From positions 1 through 64,000 of the forward strand of contig LNEC01000013.1 of assembly GCA_001464035.1 (NCBI GenBank): DNA of 64,000 nt. The letters are read 5' to 3'. The notes below the pieces were generated by a model. That model had not been told where the DNA came from and made no database searches. It was given only the letters and a program-made list of their open reading frames with translations. The first letter of the stretch is position 1. Each line of letters starts with the position of its first letter. Positions 37,798-47,809 of this stretch are shown one piece after another. The position numbers were made by a program, and so were the translations under genes. Source of the stretch: Bradyrhizobiaceae bacterium Ga0074131 (GTDB lineage: Bacteria > Pseudomonadota > Alphaproteobacteria > Rhizobiales > Xanthobacteraceae).

Positions 37798-40695
37798 TCA
37801 TGATCGAGTTCCGTTGCGCAATATTCCCTGGACCTTGCTGACGAGGGCTTCGACGGCAAAGGGCTTGGACATCATCTCCATGCCGACCTCCAGGAAGCCG
37901 TTCGCAAGCGTGGCGTTCTCGGCATAGCCGGTGATGAACAGGATCTTGAGGCCGGGTCGCCGCGCGCGCGCCAGATCGGCGAGCTGACGCCCATTGATGC
38001 CGGGCAGTCCGACATCGGAGATGACGAGATCGAGATGAACGGGCGATTGCAGGATCTTCAATCCGGAAGGCCCGTCAGCCGCTTCCAGCGCGTGATATCC
38101 GAGCTCCTTGAGCACCTCGACGACGAGATTGCGGATCACGGTTTCATCTTCCACGACCAGAATGGTTTCCCCTTCATGCGTCAGCGGCGTTTGATTGCTG
38201 GAGGAGGGGGCTTCTTCGATCTCGGCCGCGCCGATGTGACGGGGGAGATAGATCTTGACCGTGGTGCCCTTGCCCGCCTCCGAATAGATCTTGAGATGAC
38301 CTTCGCTCTGTTTTGCAAAGCCGTAAACCATCGAGAGGCCGAGGCCGGTGCCTTGGCCCAGCGGCTTGGTGGTGAAGAACGGTTCGAAGGCCTGGTCCAT
38401 GACAGCCGGCGTCATGCCGGTTCCGCTGTCCGTTACGCAGATGCAAACGTACTGGCCCGGCGTGACATCCCGTTGGGATGCAACATAAGCGGCGTCCAGC
38501 TGCGTATTGCACGTCTCGATCGTGAGCCTGCCGCCGTCCGGCATCGCGTCACGCGCGTTGATTGCCAGATTCAGGATCGCGCTTTCGAGCTGATTGGGAT
38601 CGCAGAGCGTCGTCCAAAGTTCGCCGGCGGCCACGATCTCCAGCGCGTGCATGGGTCCTATGGTGCGGCGGAGCAGGTCCTCCATCGAGGCGACAAGCTG
38701 GTTGGCGTTGACCGGCTTGGGGTCGAGAGGCTGGCGTCGGGCGAACGCCAGGAGCCGATGCGTCAGTGCCGCCGCGCGCTGGGCAGAGGCCATCGCCGCT
38801 TGGGCGTAACGCTCGAGATTATCCGTACGTCCTTGCGCAAGGCGCGTCTGCATGAGGTCGAGCGAGCCGACGATGCCGGCGAGCAGATTGTTGAAGTCGT
38901 GTGCGATCCCACCCGTGAGTTGTCCGACCGCTTCCATCTTTTGAGCCTGGCGCAGTGCCTCCTCCGCGGTCTGCAGCTCGCGTGTGCGTTCCTCGACGCG
39001 CTGCTCGAGGGTCTCGGCCAGTTCACGCAGTTTAAGTTCGGCCTTTTTGCGATCGCTGACGTCCAGAAACGTGCAGACGGCGCCCTGCAGGCCGCCGTTT
39101 CGAATGATCGGATAAACCCAATACTCGACCGGGAAGCTTGTGCCGTCCAGACGATAGAAAGATTCCTCCATCACATGAGCCGGGGTGCCATTTTTCGCGC
39201 ACAGGTGGATTGGACAGTCATCGACCGCGTAGTGACGGCCGTCGGCATGGCTGTGGTGGATGACGTCATGAAGCTTCCGCCCCACCGCGTCCTCCGCGCG
39301 GACGAAGCCGAGCATTTTGACAAAAGCCGGATTGCACAAGGTGGTTACCCCCTCGCGGTCCACCGCATAAAATCCCTCGGCGGTGGAATCGAGCAGCAGC
39401 CGGACATAGGCCTCGCTGTCGCGCACGGCGTCTTCGGCCTCGCGGCGCTCGTCGATGTCGATGACCGACCCGACATAGCCCAGAAACTCGCCGTCGGACC
39501 CGAAGCGGGGGCTCGCGGCATCCAGCGCCCAGCGGTAGGCTCCATCTTTGCGTCGCAGCCGGTATTCGACCCGGAAGGCAATCCGCGCGGCATTGGCCGA
39601 CAGCAACGTTTCCTCGGCAAGCTTCTTGTCATCGGGATGGGTCGCGTCTGTCCAGCCCAACCCGAGCGCCTCGGTCTCGCTTTGACCCGTAAATTCGTAC
39701 CAGCGCCGGTTCAGATAGGTGCATTGACCGCTCGGATCGGTCACCCACATCATCACCGGTGCGTAGTCGGCCATATTGCGGAATCGGACCTCGCTCTCGC
39801 GCAACGCTTCGGTCGCGAGATGGATCTCGGTGACATCGCTCCCTTCCACGAAGATGCCGGTGACACTGCCGGCGGCGTCGGTTACCGGTTGATAGACGAA
39901 GTCGACGTAACGCTCGTTGACGACGCGACCCGCGGTATCTCTGACCGCCAGTTTGGCGCCCGATGTACTGAAGGCCTTGCCGCTGCGATAAACCTGGTCG
40001 AGCAGTTCCACATAGCCTTGTTCGGCAGCCTCCGGGATGGCTTCTGCCACGGCCTTTCCCAGAACTTCGCGGTGGCCGATCAACCGCAGATAGGCGGGAT
40101 TGGCGAGTTCAAATCGATGCTGCGGGCCGCGCAGCATCGCCATGAACCCCGGCGCCTGGTCGAACAGTTGCTCCAGCCGCTCCCGTTCAGCGATGTTGTG
40201 GCGCTCGGCGAGCACTTTCCGCGTGGTTTCGGAGCACGTGCAAAACATGCCTGCGACAGCACCGCTCTCGTCCCTCACGGGCGAATAAGAAAAGGTGAAC
40301 CAAGTCTTTTCTTCAAAGCCTCTTCGGTTCAACGTCAGCGGCAGGTCTTCGTGATAGGTGGCCTGGCCCGCCATTGCGGCGTCGATCAGGGGACTGATGT
40401 CGGGCCAGATCTCTGCCCAGATGTCCTGGAACCGGGCGCCCAGGGCTCGCGGGTGCTTGGCTCCGAGAATTTCCGCATAGAGATCATTGTAGAGGAAGGC
40501 CAGTTCGGGTCCCCAGGCGACGAACATCGGGAATTTGGAGGCAAGCATCAGCCCTGCCACGGAACGTAGCGATTGCGGCCAGCGGTGGGGTGGACCAAGC
40601 GGGGAGGTCGACCAATCGAGTTGGTCGATCAACCCACTCACCGCTCCGCCGCCGGAAAACAGGGCCGGTCCGAGTTCGGGGTTACTGTCGTGCAT
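37798..40695 (-). CDS. Hybrid sensor histidine kinase with four PAS domains and a C-terminal receiver
   Basis: 965 residues, no membrane segment. Four PAS/PAC units lie at about 30-165, 170-300, 310-430 and 430-560 (for example [21 protein letters not shown] and [16 protein letters not shown]). A coiled coil ([19 protein letters not shown]) leads to a HisKA domain with phospho-His in [14 protein letters not shown] (near 605), HATPase with [14 protein letters not shown] and [15 protein letters not shown], then a receiver with Asp in [11 protein letters not shown] and the MSKPF Lys. The absence of an H-transfer domain means the receiver probably acts on the kinase or another phosphorelay. The gap 40696-41119 upstream shows no gene. 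Confidence 0.93.
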   Translation of the reverse strand: MHDSNPELGPALFSGGGAVSGLIDQLDWSTSPLGPPHRWPQSLRSVAGLMLASKFPMFVAWGPELAFLYNDLYAEILGAKHPRALGARFQDIWAEIWPDISPLIDAAMAGQATYHEDLPLTLNRRGFEEKTWFTFSYSPVRDESGAVAGMFCTCSETTRKVLAERHNIAERERLEQLFDQAPGFMAMLRGPQHRFELANPAYLRLIGHREVLGKAVAEAIPEAAEQGYVELLDQVYRSGKAFSTSGAKLAVRDTAGRVVNERYVDFVYQPVTDAAGSVTGIFVEGSDVTEIHLATEALRESEVRFRNMADYAPVMMWVTDPSGQCTYLNRRWYEFTGQSETEALGLGWTDATHPDDKKLAEETLLSANAARIAFRVEYRLRRKDGAYRWALDAASPRFGSDGEFLGYVGSVIDIDERREAEDAVRDSEAYVRLLLDSTAEGFYAVDREGVTTLCNPAFVKMLGFVRAEDAVGRKLHDVIHHSHADGRHYAVDDCPIHLCAKNGTPAHVMEESFYRLDGTSFPVEYWVYPIIRNGGLQGAVCTFLDVSDRKKAELKLRELAETLEQRVEERTRELQTAEEALRQAQKMEAVGQLTGGIAHDFNNLLAGIVGSLDLMQTRLAQGRTDNLERYAQAAMASAQRAAALTHRLLAFARRQPLDPKPVNANQLVASMEDLLRRTIGPMHALEIVAAGELWTTLCDPNQLESAILNLAINARDAMPDGGRLTIETCNTQLDAAYVASQRDVTPGQYVCICVTDSGTGMTPAVMDQAFEPFFTTKPLGQGTGLGLSMVYGFAKQSEGHLKIYSEAGKGTTVKIYLPRHIGAAEIEEAPSSSNQTPLTHEGETILVVEDETVIRNLVVEVLKELGYHALEAADGPSGLKILQSPVHLDLVISDVGLPGINGRQLADLARARRPGLKILFITGYAENATLANGFLEVGMEMMSKPFAVEALVSKVQGILRNGTRS

Positions 40696-41119
40696 ACCTA
40701 CGGTCTGTTCGCGTCTTCGTCGCCGGCGAAGCGCCCGTCTCGGCTGCTGCGGGTGTTATTCTTCATTTCATCCTTGCTGTGCCTGCAACAGCGGCAAGGT
40801 AGATACTCCCGATCGGACCATTGGTTCCATATCGGGAAAGACTGGACAATCGGGCCAGGTGCGGTGGGCGGCAGGGAGAATTGCGGGTGGAAACGCCGCG
40901 GGCGGGAAGCTGGCGCTTCGATCCCAGGCCGTTCATGAGTCGTTTTTCGACTGAAAACGTGATGGTCGCGGGATTTCAAGGATCGCTTGGCACCGGCGGC
41001 GTCCTGTCGAAATCGCGCGAGAGATCGCCGGTGATGGGCGGTCCCGTCATGCCGTCCTCAAAGAATATCGATCAAGCCCATCTGGGCATCCGGGGCCGCG
41101 GCCCACCTAGGCGACAAAT

Positions 41120-41142
41120 TTGCAATTCATTCGCATTTGCAA
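41120..41142. promoter_or_regulatory. Fur/Mur-family-like operator ahead of the cupredoxin gene
   Basis: Two TTGCAA hexamers (41120-41125 and 41137-41142) flank an 11-base core that on the minus strand reads ATGCGAATGAA. This resembles iron or manganese Fur/Mur boxes described for alphaproteobacteria. It lies 49-71 bases before the cupredoxin start, where it could cover the promoter. Assignment is by pattern only. Confidence 0.45.
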
Positions 41143-41190
41143 TAGGCTCCCATATTGTCCCGTCCAGCCATCCGTTAGCGAGGTTATTTC

Positions 41191-41661
41191 ATGCGCTTGC
41201 TCCGTGTCCTGTCCATCCTGCTGCCGTTTTGCGCGTCGCCCGCCGCTCAGGCCGCCGGTAATCTGGCCGGCCAGGAACCGATCGTGGTTACGGTCGAACT
41301 CGGCAAGCCCGGCGAGCACGCCTTCGTGCCCAACAGACTGCGCTTCGAGACCGGCAAGCTCTACAAACTCATACTGAAGAACCCGAGCAACGATCCGCAT
41401 TATTTCACCTCGCACGCCTTCAGCCAGATGGTGTTCACCCGCAAGGTCCAGGTGACGCAGCCGCGCGACGGCAAGAACGTCACTCTCGCCGAGTTCAAGG
41501 GCGCGATTCGCGAGATCGAGGTTTATCCCGGGCAGTCGGCGGAATGGTGGTTCGTGCCGGTGGCGACCGGGAAAGTCTCCGATCTGCGCTGCGGCATTTC
41601 CGGCACCGACGGCAAGACCCATGCCGATCACGGCATGGTGGGCGAGATCGTCATCGAGTGA
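41191..41661 (+). CDS. Periplasmic cupredoxin-like copper protein
   Basis: 156 residues with a Sec signal peptide cut near residue 21. The mature part is a cupredoxin fold: after the beta strands KLYKLILKNPSNDPHYF, His70 is the first likely copper ligand; Cys134 in LRCGISG, His144 or His147 in KTHADHG and Met149 supply the rest. This is the plastocyanin/azurin ligand order. Monocistronic. The upstream Fur/Mur-like box suggests metal-dependent expression, which would fit a copper- or iron-linked electron carrier. Confidence 0.85.
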   Translation: MRLLRVLSILLPFCASPAAQAAGNLAGQEPIVVTVELGKPGEHAFVPNRLRFETGKLYKLILKNPSNDPHYFTSHAFSQMVFTRKVQVTQPRDGKNVTLAEFKGAIREIEVYPGQSAEWWFVPVATGKVSDLRCGISGTDGKTHADHGMVGEIVIE

Positions 41662-41881
41662 ACGCCTGTGCAAAGGCACGACTTTGCATTGACCGACATC
41701 GGCATCGAGTAGGTTCTGCTTCGGCAGGGCCGCCGATGATCTTGCGCCTTTGTCTTCTTCAGGCGGCGAGCGGGGCTGTGGCTCGATGCGGACTGCATCG
41801 CCTCGACATCGCCGTCGCGAGGGACGAACGACCACCGGCCGCTGGCTGGTGATGGCCGGGCCGGTGGTTCGACCGGCCGGT

Positions 41882-44239
41882 TCATTCGCTGACCACGTAA
41901 GTATGCAACCGGATGCGCCCGGACGCATCGACTTCCTTGTAGACGCCCTGAATCTCGACCTCGAAGCCGGGGAAGGTGTTGAAGCAGTTCTCGAACATCT
42001 TGAGGTAGTCGATCATGGGCTGCGCCCGCTCAGTGAGCCGCTCGCCCGGCACGATGGTCGCGATGCCGGGGGGATAGACCACGAACGGCGTCGTGGCAAT
42101 GCGCCCGGCGATGGCGTCGATCGGCTGATAGTCGACGTCGTTGCGCACCAGATAGCGCGCCGCATCGCGCGGCGACAGCGCGATGTCGGGCAGGTGCTCC
42201 GCAAGGAATTGCTTGGTCTGCAGCAGGCTGACGCCGGCGTCGCGGAAGAAACGATGCATCTCGGCGCAGAGGTCGCGCAGCCGCACGCCGGCATAGCGCG
42301 CCGCGCGGCGCTGGTGAAACTCGGGAATCACCTCTTCCAGCGGCGCGTTGTCGTCGTGCAGCTTCTTGAAGGCGACAAGGCTGCTGATCAGGGTGCCGGC
42401 CTTGCTGGCCTCGACACCGGGAGTGAGCAGGAACAACAGTGAGTTGAGGTCGTTCTTTTCCGCCACGATGCGGTTTTCACGCAGATACTGCGCCACGACG
42501 GGGGCGGGGATGCCGTGGTCGGCATAGCCGCCTGTCGCGCGGTCGAATCCGGGCGTCAGGATCGTCAGCTTGTTGGGGTCCGTCATGGCGAAGCCCGCGG
42601 TCAGATCCGGGAAGCCGTGCCACCCCGCGTCCGGCGTGATCTGCCAGTAGGACGGGTCGGTGGCGAGCAGGTCGGTGCTGATGGTCTCCCAGGCGACGTT
42701 GTGCGCGCCGCCCTCGCGCGACACGTCCGGAATAGCCACGCGGTCGGGCACGAACGGCTCGAAGAACCAGCGGCGTTCCGGGCGCGTCTCCTTCTCCTCG
42801 AATTCGCGCCGCACCGCGCGCAGCTTCTTGCGCAGTTCGATTCCAAGGCGGATCGTGTCGTCCCACAGCACTTCGCCGGAGCGGCCCTTCATCATCTGGG
42901 CGCCGACATCCAGCGAGGCGAACAGCGGATAGAACGGCGAAGTCGAGGCGTGCTGCATGAAGCTCTCGTTGAAGCGCCGATGTTCGATCCGGCGCTTCTG
43001 ACCGCGGATGTGGCGGTCCTTGATGTGGATCTGCGAGGCCTGCGAGAAGCTCGCCAGCTGCTTGTGGGTCGACTGCGTCGCGATGACCCCCGGCGCGTCG
43101 GGACCGAGACCCTGCAGCCCCATGGCGAAACGCCCGGCATAGAGCGGATGAAACTTCATGAAGCCGGCCCACGCCTCATCGAACAGGATGTAGTCGCAGA
43201 GATGGCCGATGGCTTTCAGGATCATCTCGGCACTGTGGATCGTGCCGTCATAGGTGCATTGTTCCACGACGGCGACGCGGAACGGGCGCGGCTTGCGCCA
43301 GGCTTCCGGGTCGCTGATCAGCGGGTGGTTGCGGATGCGCTCGCGCAGGGTCGTCTCGTCCAGCGCGTCCCAGCGCATCGGGCCGATCAGCCCCCAGGCA
43401 TTCCGCACCGTCGGAATATAGACCGGAACGCCGCCGGCAATCATCAGTGCGCCATGATGCGCAGCCTTGTGATTGTTGCGGTCGAACAGCACGAGGTCGC
43501 CGTCGGTGACGAGCGCTCCCAGCACCACCTTGTTGGATGTCGAGGTGCCGTTGAGCACGAAGTAGGTTTTCTCCGCGCCGAAGATCCGCGCCGCTTCCTT
43601 CTGCGCCTTCAGCGCCGGACCTTCGTGGGTCAACAGGTCGCCAAGGTCGAGCACCGAATTGTCGAGGTCGTCGCGGAACACCGCCTCGCCGAGATGTTCC
43701 ACGAACACCCGGCCGATCGGGCTGCGGCTGTAGAACACGCCGCCATTGTGGCCCGGGCAGGTCCACAATTGGTTGCCCTCCTCGGCGTAGTCGACCAGCG
43801 CGCCGAAAAACGGGGTCTTCAGCGTCTCGGCATACTGCTTCAGGCGGCTGATCAGGTTCTTGGCAATGAAGGGCGGCGTCTCTTCCGACAGAAAGACGTA
43901 GCCGTCGATGAAGTCGAGCACCTCGACCGGCAGGTCCTCGAACCGTTTGCGGCGAATCAGCAGGATGATCGGGAAGTCCAGGCCACGTCGTCGCATCAGG
44001 TTGATCAGCGCCGCGGTCTTGCCTTCCAGGCCCTTCTTGCCCCAGTCGACTACCATGCAGCCGATGGCGGCATCGGTCTGCACCGCGATCTCGGCGTCCT
44101 CCAGCCGGCGCGCCCTGACGACCTCGAAGCCGGAACGCTCGATCTCCGAGATGATCTGGTTGAAACGCAGCCCCTCCAGATCGTCGCTATCGAAGACGGG
44201 TGCTGCGAACAGAAAGGTGAAGCGCCGGAAATAGTCCAT
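41882..44239 (-). CDS. Orn/Lys/Arg decarboxylase, PLP-dependent
   Basis: 785 residues. An N-terminal wing (receiver-like fold, first 125 residues) is followed by the PLP domain: VLNGTSTSNKVVLGAL, the pyridine-binding DYILFDEAWAGF and the Schiff-base Lys in QSTHKQLASFSQ. The C-terminal lobe with VVAQYLRENRIVAEKNDLNSLLFLLTPG is typical of inducible-type basic amino acid decarboxylases. Which of arginine, lysine or ornithine is used cannot be read off. Two tandem ATGs (44242, 44239); GAGGG is better spaced for the second. Downstream of the liv operon by about 140 bases and on the same strand. Confidence 0.9.
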   Translation of the reverse strand: MDYFRRFTFLFAAPVFDSDDLEGLRFNQIISEIERSGFEVVRARRLEDAEIAVQTDAAIGCMVVDWGKKGLEGKTAALINLMRRRGLDFPIILLIRRKRFEDLPVEVLDFIDGYVFLSEETPPFIAKNLISRLKQYAETLKTPFFGALVDYAEEGNQLWTCPGHNGGVFYSRSPIGRVFVEHLGEAVFRDDLDNSVLDLGDLLTHEGPALKAQKEAARIFGAEKTYFVLNGTSTSNKVVLGALVTDGDLVLFDRNNHKAAHHGALMIAGGVPVYIPTVRNAWGLIGPMRWDALDETTLRERIRNHPLISDPEAWRKPRPFRVAVVEQCTYDGTIHSAEMILKAIGHLCDYILFDEAWAGFMKFHPLYAGRFAMGLQGLGPDAPGVIATQSTHKQLASFSQASQIHIKDRHIRGQKRRIEHRRFNESFMQHASTSPFYPLFASLDVGAQMMKGRSGEVLWDDTIRLGIELRKKLRAVRREFEEKETRPERRWFFEPFVPDRVAIPDVSREGGAHNVAWETISTDLLATDPSYWQITPDAGWHGFPDLTAGFAMTDPNKLTILTPGFDRATGGYADHGIPAPVVAQYLRENRIVAEKNDLNSLLFLLTPGVEASKAGTLISSLVAFKKLHDDNAPLEEVIPEFHQRRAARYAGVRLRDLCAEMHRFFRDAGVSLLQTKQFLAEHLPDIALSPRDAARYLVRNDVDYQPIDAIAGRIATTPFVVYPPGIATIVPGERLTERAQPMIDYLKMFENCFNTFPGFEVEIQGVYKEVDASGRIRLHTYVVSE

Positions 44240-44378
44240 CATTGCCCTCGAATGCGTGGTGAAACCAGCTGTTGGCGCGTTCAATGACAAATCGATGACA
44301 ACGACTTTCGATCCATGTGATTTCGGCGTAACTGCCTCGGGAAAGGGCCCTCCACTGCAGCGCCAGGCGCCTCCGCGA

Positions 44379-45116
44379 TCACGCCACTCCGCCGAGATAG
44401 AGCCGCTTGACGATGTCGTTGCCTTGCAGTTCGTCGACCGACGCGGCCGCGACCACGATCTCGCCATGGACGATGATGTAGCCGCGATCGGCGATCCGGA
44501 TCGCCTGGTTGAAGTTCTGCTCCGCCATCAGCACCGTCAGGCCGAGCTGCCGGTTGAGCTCGCCGATCTTGGCGATGGTCTGCGAGACCAGCAGCGGCGA
44601 AAGGCCCACCGAAGGCTCGTCGATCAGCAGCAGGCGCGGCGACGACATCAGCGCGCGCGCGATCGCCAGCATCTGTTGCTGTCCGCCCGACATGGTGCCG
44701 GCAAGTTGTTTCCGGAGCTCCTGGAGCGCCGGAAACGTCTCGAAGGCGAGCGCGAGGTTGCGATTGATGTTCTGCCGGGCGGCCTTGCGGAAGGCGCCGA
44801 GCATCAGGTTTTCCAGCACGGTCAGCTTGGGAAACAGCCGCCGCCCCTCGGGCACCATCGCCACGCCGAGATCGACGATGGCCTCGGCCGACAGCCGCGT
44901 CAGATCGTGCGCCTCGCCGTCGATCGTCAGGACCATGCTGCCGCGCTCCGGCCGGACCAGGCCCGCGACGCACTTCATCAGCGTGCTCTTGCCGTTGCCG
45001 TTGGTGCCCAGCAAGGCGACGGTCTCGCCGGCCTCGACATGGAGGCTGACGCCGCGCAGCGCCTTGACGGCGCCGTAACCCGCATCGAGATCCTTGATGG
45101 CGAGGCTAAGTGCCAA
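44379..45116 (-). CDS. livF: Branched-chain amino acid ABC transporter ATPase LivF
   Basis: 245 residues. Walker A LLGTNGNGKSTLMKC, the Q-loop region VPEGRRLFPKLTVLENL, signature MSGGQQQMLAIARALM, Walker B LLLIDEPSVGLSP and switch AEQNF are all LivF-type. Start TTG 45116 sits inside the livG end, with AGGAGG (45123-45128) six bases upstream, which fixes it. Last gene of a five-gene transporter set. Confidence 0.94.
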   Translation of the reverse strand: MALSLAIKDLDAGYGAVKALRGVSLHVEAGETVALLGTNGNGKSTLMKCVAGLVRPERGSMVLTIDGEAHDLTRLSAEAIVDLGVAMVPEGRRLFPKLTVLENLMLGAFRKAARQNINRNLALAFETFPALQELRKQLAGTMSGGQQQMLAIARALMSSPRLLLIDEPSVGLSPLLVSQTIAKIGELNRQLGLTVLMAEQNFNQAIRIADRGYIIVHGEIVVAAASVDELQGNDIVKRLYLGGVA

Positions 45117-45852
45117 GGTAGGCCTCCTGCACGCGCTGGTTGGCCATGACCTCATTCGGCGTGCCGATCGCAATGATCTTGCCGGCCTCGAGACACATCA
45201 CGCGGTCCGAAAAACGCATCACCGCCTGCATGATGTGCTCGATCATGATGATGGTGATGTCCTGACCCGCAAGGCTCATCAGCAGATCGAGCACCTCGTC
45301 GACTTCCGAGCTGGAAAGCCCGGCCATCGCCTCGTCGGATATCAGGAGCTTCGGATGGGTCGCCATCGCGCGCGCCAGCTCCATCTTGCGCAATTCCACC
45401 TGGCTGAGCTTGGTGGCCGACACGTTCGCCTTCGACGCCAGCCCCATCCGCGTCAGGATCGACATCATGGTGTCGCGCCGGTCGATGGCCGAGACGACGT
45501 CGTCGGTGGCCGCGGCGAAATCGAGCGCGACCATGAGGTTTTCGGCCACCGTCATGCTCCGGAACGGCCGCGGAATCTGGAAGCTGCGCGCGATGCCGCG
45601 GCGCGTGCGCACGTGCGGCTGCAGCCGCGTGATATCCTCGTCGCGGAACGTCACGGTGCCGGGCTCGGTACGGAACGCGCCGGAAATGCAATTGATCAGC
45701 GTGGTCTTGCCCGAACCGTTCGGGCCGATCAGGCCGAACCGCTCGCCCGCGGGAATGTCGACGCTGACATTGTCGAGCGCGGTGAAGCCGCCGAACCGCT
45801 TGGTCAGCGCGGATATCCGCAAGAGGGGTGCCTGGGTTTCGCCGGTCATCAT
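45106..45852 (-). CDS. livG: Branched-chain amino acid ABC transporter ATPase LivG
   Basis: 248 residues from ATG 45852; a second ATG follows at once (45849), the end base of the livM stop. Walker A GPNGSGKTTLINC, LivG-type QIPRPFRSMTVAENL, signature LSQVELRKMELARAM (a degenerate LSXGX variant), Walker B LLISDEAMAGLSSSE, and IEHIMQAVMRFSDRV. The LSQVE signature in place of LSGGQ is common in this subfamily. Overlaps both neighbours by a few bases. Confidence 0.94.
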   Translation of the reverse strand: MMTGETQAPLLRISALTKRFGGFTALDNVSVDIPAGERFGLIGPNGSGKTTLINCISGAFRTEPGTVTFRDEDITRLQPHVRTRRGIARSFQIPRPFRSMTVAENLMVALDFAAATDDVVSAIDRRDTMMSILTRMGLASKANVSATKLSQVELRKMELARAMATHPKLLISDEAMAGLSSSEVDEVLDLLMSLAGQDITIIMIEHIMQAVMRFSDRVMCLEAGKIIAIGTPNEVMANQRVQEAYLGT

Positions 45853-46808
45853 CCTTCGCCCTCGTTGCGTTTGCGGCGAATCTTGCGGACCAGCCCGATG
45901 ATGCCTTCCGGCGCCGCCACCACGAACAGCACCAGCATGACGCCGAGCACCAGCACGTTGACTTCCGACGAGATGGTGACGGTCAGCAATTGCTGCGTGG
46001 TGCCCAGCACGATCGCGCCGATCACCGGGCCCGCCCAATGCGCGGTGCCGCCGATCAGCGACATCGCCAGCGTCGAGACCGAGTAGTTGAGGTTGAAAGC
46101 GGAGGCGGGGTCGGCATATTGCAGGTACATCGCGGCGGGGGCGCCGGCCGCGCACAACAGCGCGCCGGAAATGACGCACGCCATCAGCTTCAGCCGCAGC
46201 GTCGGCACGCCGGTGCATTCCGCGGCGAGCTCGTCGTCCTTCAGCGCCTGCAGGCCGCGGCCCATCCATGATCTCTGGATGTAGCGCGATACCGCCACCG
46301 CCAGCACCACCAGCATCGCCTGGACGAAGAACAGCATCTCGACGTAATTGTCGAACGGCGCCGTCACCGCCGGCCGCTGCAGCTGGATGCCGGCTGCGCC
46401 ACCGACATATCGCCAGTTGGTGATCGCTGTCTCGATGATGATCGTCGCTGCGATGGTCGCGATCGAGAAGAAGATGCCCTGCATCCGCAAGGTTAGCAGG
46501 CCCAGGGCGAACCCCATGAGGGCGCCGACGGCGGCGGCCGCCGCGATCTGCACGGGGAGCGGCGCGCCGAACGCCTTGAACAGGAACACGGCGGTGTAGA
46601 CGCCCATGCCGAAGAACGCGGCGGTGCCGAAGTTCACGTAGCCGGCATAGCCGCCGAGGATGCTCCAGGCGACGGCGAGCACGATGAACTGCAGGATCAC
46701 GTAGCCGGCAAAGAAGGGATACTGATTGCCGATGACCTGCGTCATCAGGAGGGCGGCGCCGAGAAACAGCGCCGCTCCGGTCCAGAAATAGATGCCGCTG
46801 CGCTTCAT
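45849..46808 (-). CDS. livM: Branched-chain amino acid ABC transporter permease LivM
   Basis: 319 residues with eight or more membrane helices and the LivM signatures LGGYAGYVNFGTAAFFGMGVY and the EAA-like loop SRYIQRSWMGRGLQALKDDELAAECTGVP. ATG 46808 overlaps the livH stop by four bases (ATGA). The end carries a short Arg/Lys/Glu tail. Confidence 0.94.
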   Translation of the reverse strand: MKRSGIYFWTGAALFLGAALLMTQVIGNQYPFFAGYVILQFIVLAVAWSILGGYAGYVNFGTAAFFGMGVYTAVFLFKAFGAPLPVQIAAAAAVGALMGFALGLLTLRMQGIFFSIATIAATIIIETAITNWRYVGGAAGIQLQRPAVTAPFDNYVEMLFFVQAMLVVLAVAVSRYIQRSWMGRGLQALKDDELAAECTGVPTLRLKLMACVISGALLCAAGAPAAMYLQYADPASAFNLNYSVSTLAMSLIGGTAHWAGPVIGAIVLGTTQQLLTVTISSEVNVLVLGVMLVLFVVAAPEGIIGLVRKIRRKRNEGEG

Positions 46809-47686
46809 GATCGCCTGCCGAACAGTCCCTGCGGCCGGACGGCTAGAACGCCGAGCAGCATCGCAAAGGAAATGGCCGGGGCCCAGGAGGCGCCGAACAA
46901 AGTGAGGACGATGGTTTCGGCGACGCCGAGGATGATGGCGGCGACCAGCGTGCCTGACATGCTGCCGAGCCCGGCCATCACCACGACGCAGAAGGTCCGC
47001 CCGATATAGGTGCGGTCGAGCGTCGGCTCGACCGGAGCGACGATGATGAGCAGGGCGCCGGCGATGCCAAGCACGGCCGTCGCGATGCCGAACGCCCATT
47101 GCTTGATCCGGATCGGATTGGCGCCCATCAGCCGCAGCGCCTCCTGGTCCTGCGCCACCGCGCGGATCGCGCGGCCCATGAAGGTGCGCGACAGATACAG
47201 CGTCAGCAGGATCGTCAGCGCCACCGCGACCACGAATGCGACCACCAGCCGGAACGGGATCCTCATGTCGCCGAGCCGCCAGGATTGACCGACATAGTCC
47301 GCGGTGACCGAGCGCTGGTCGACGCCGAACTGAAGGATGATCAGGACTTCGATGATGAAGGCGATGCCGAAGAAGAACGCGATGCCGCGCACGCCGGCAT
47401 CGCTGCCGCGCTTTTCGAAGGTTTCGTAATACAGCCGGTAGGCGAGCAGACCGAACAGAAAGAACAGCGGCGTGATCAGCAATCCCGCCAGCAGCGGATC
47501 GACCCCGTAATGCTCGTTGAGGAAGTACACGCCGTACGACGCCAGCACCAGGAAGGCCGGATGCGCGACGTGGGGAACGTCGAGCAGGCCGAACGAGATG
47601 GACAATCCGATGCTGACCGCCGCATAGAAGCAGCCGAGCAGCACCCCGATCACCACCGCGTCGAGCAGCAGTTCAAATGAAAACAC
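46805..47686 (-). CDS. livH: Branched-chain amino acid ABC transporter permease LivH
   Basis: 293 residues, about eight helices. LivH hallmarks include AVSIGLSISFGLLDVPHVAHPAFL and the cytoplasmic loop RTFMGRAIRAVAQDQEALRLMGANP. Start is GTG 47686 with a GGGGGGACC just upstream. About 120 bases separate it from the binding-protein gene. Confidence 0.94.
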   Translation of the reverse strand: MFSFELLLDAVVIGVLLGCFYAAVSIGLSISFGLLDVPHVAHPAFLVLASYGVYFLNEHYGVDPLLAGLLITPLFFLFGLLAYRLYYETFEKRGSDAGVRGIAFFFGIAFIIEVLIILQFGVDQRSVTADYVGQSWRLGDMRIPFRLVVAFVVAVALTILLTLYLSRTFMGRAIRAVAQDQEALRLMGANPIRIKQWAFGIATAVLGIAGALLIIVAPVEPTLDRTYIGRTFCVVVMAGLGSMSGTLVAAIILGVAETIVLTLFGASWAPAISFAMLLGVLAVRPQGLFGRRS

Positions 47687-47809
47687 GTAAGGTCCCCCCT
47701 GACCCGTCCTTCGGCCGCCGTTTCCCGGTCACGCCGTCCATCCCGTCGCGGTTGCCGAAGGCGCGGGTGCGCTGATCCGATCAGCGCACCCGCGCTCCGC
47801 CCGCGAGAT

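Noticed and set aside
38035..40569. Long open frame of about 844 codons opposite the hybrid kinase
   Set aside because: Low-complexity antisense reading; the kinase frame contains all PAS, HisKA, HATPase and receiver motifs.
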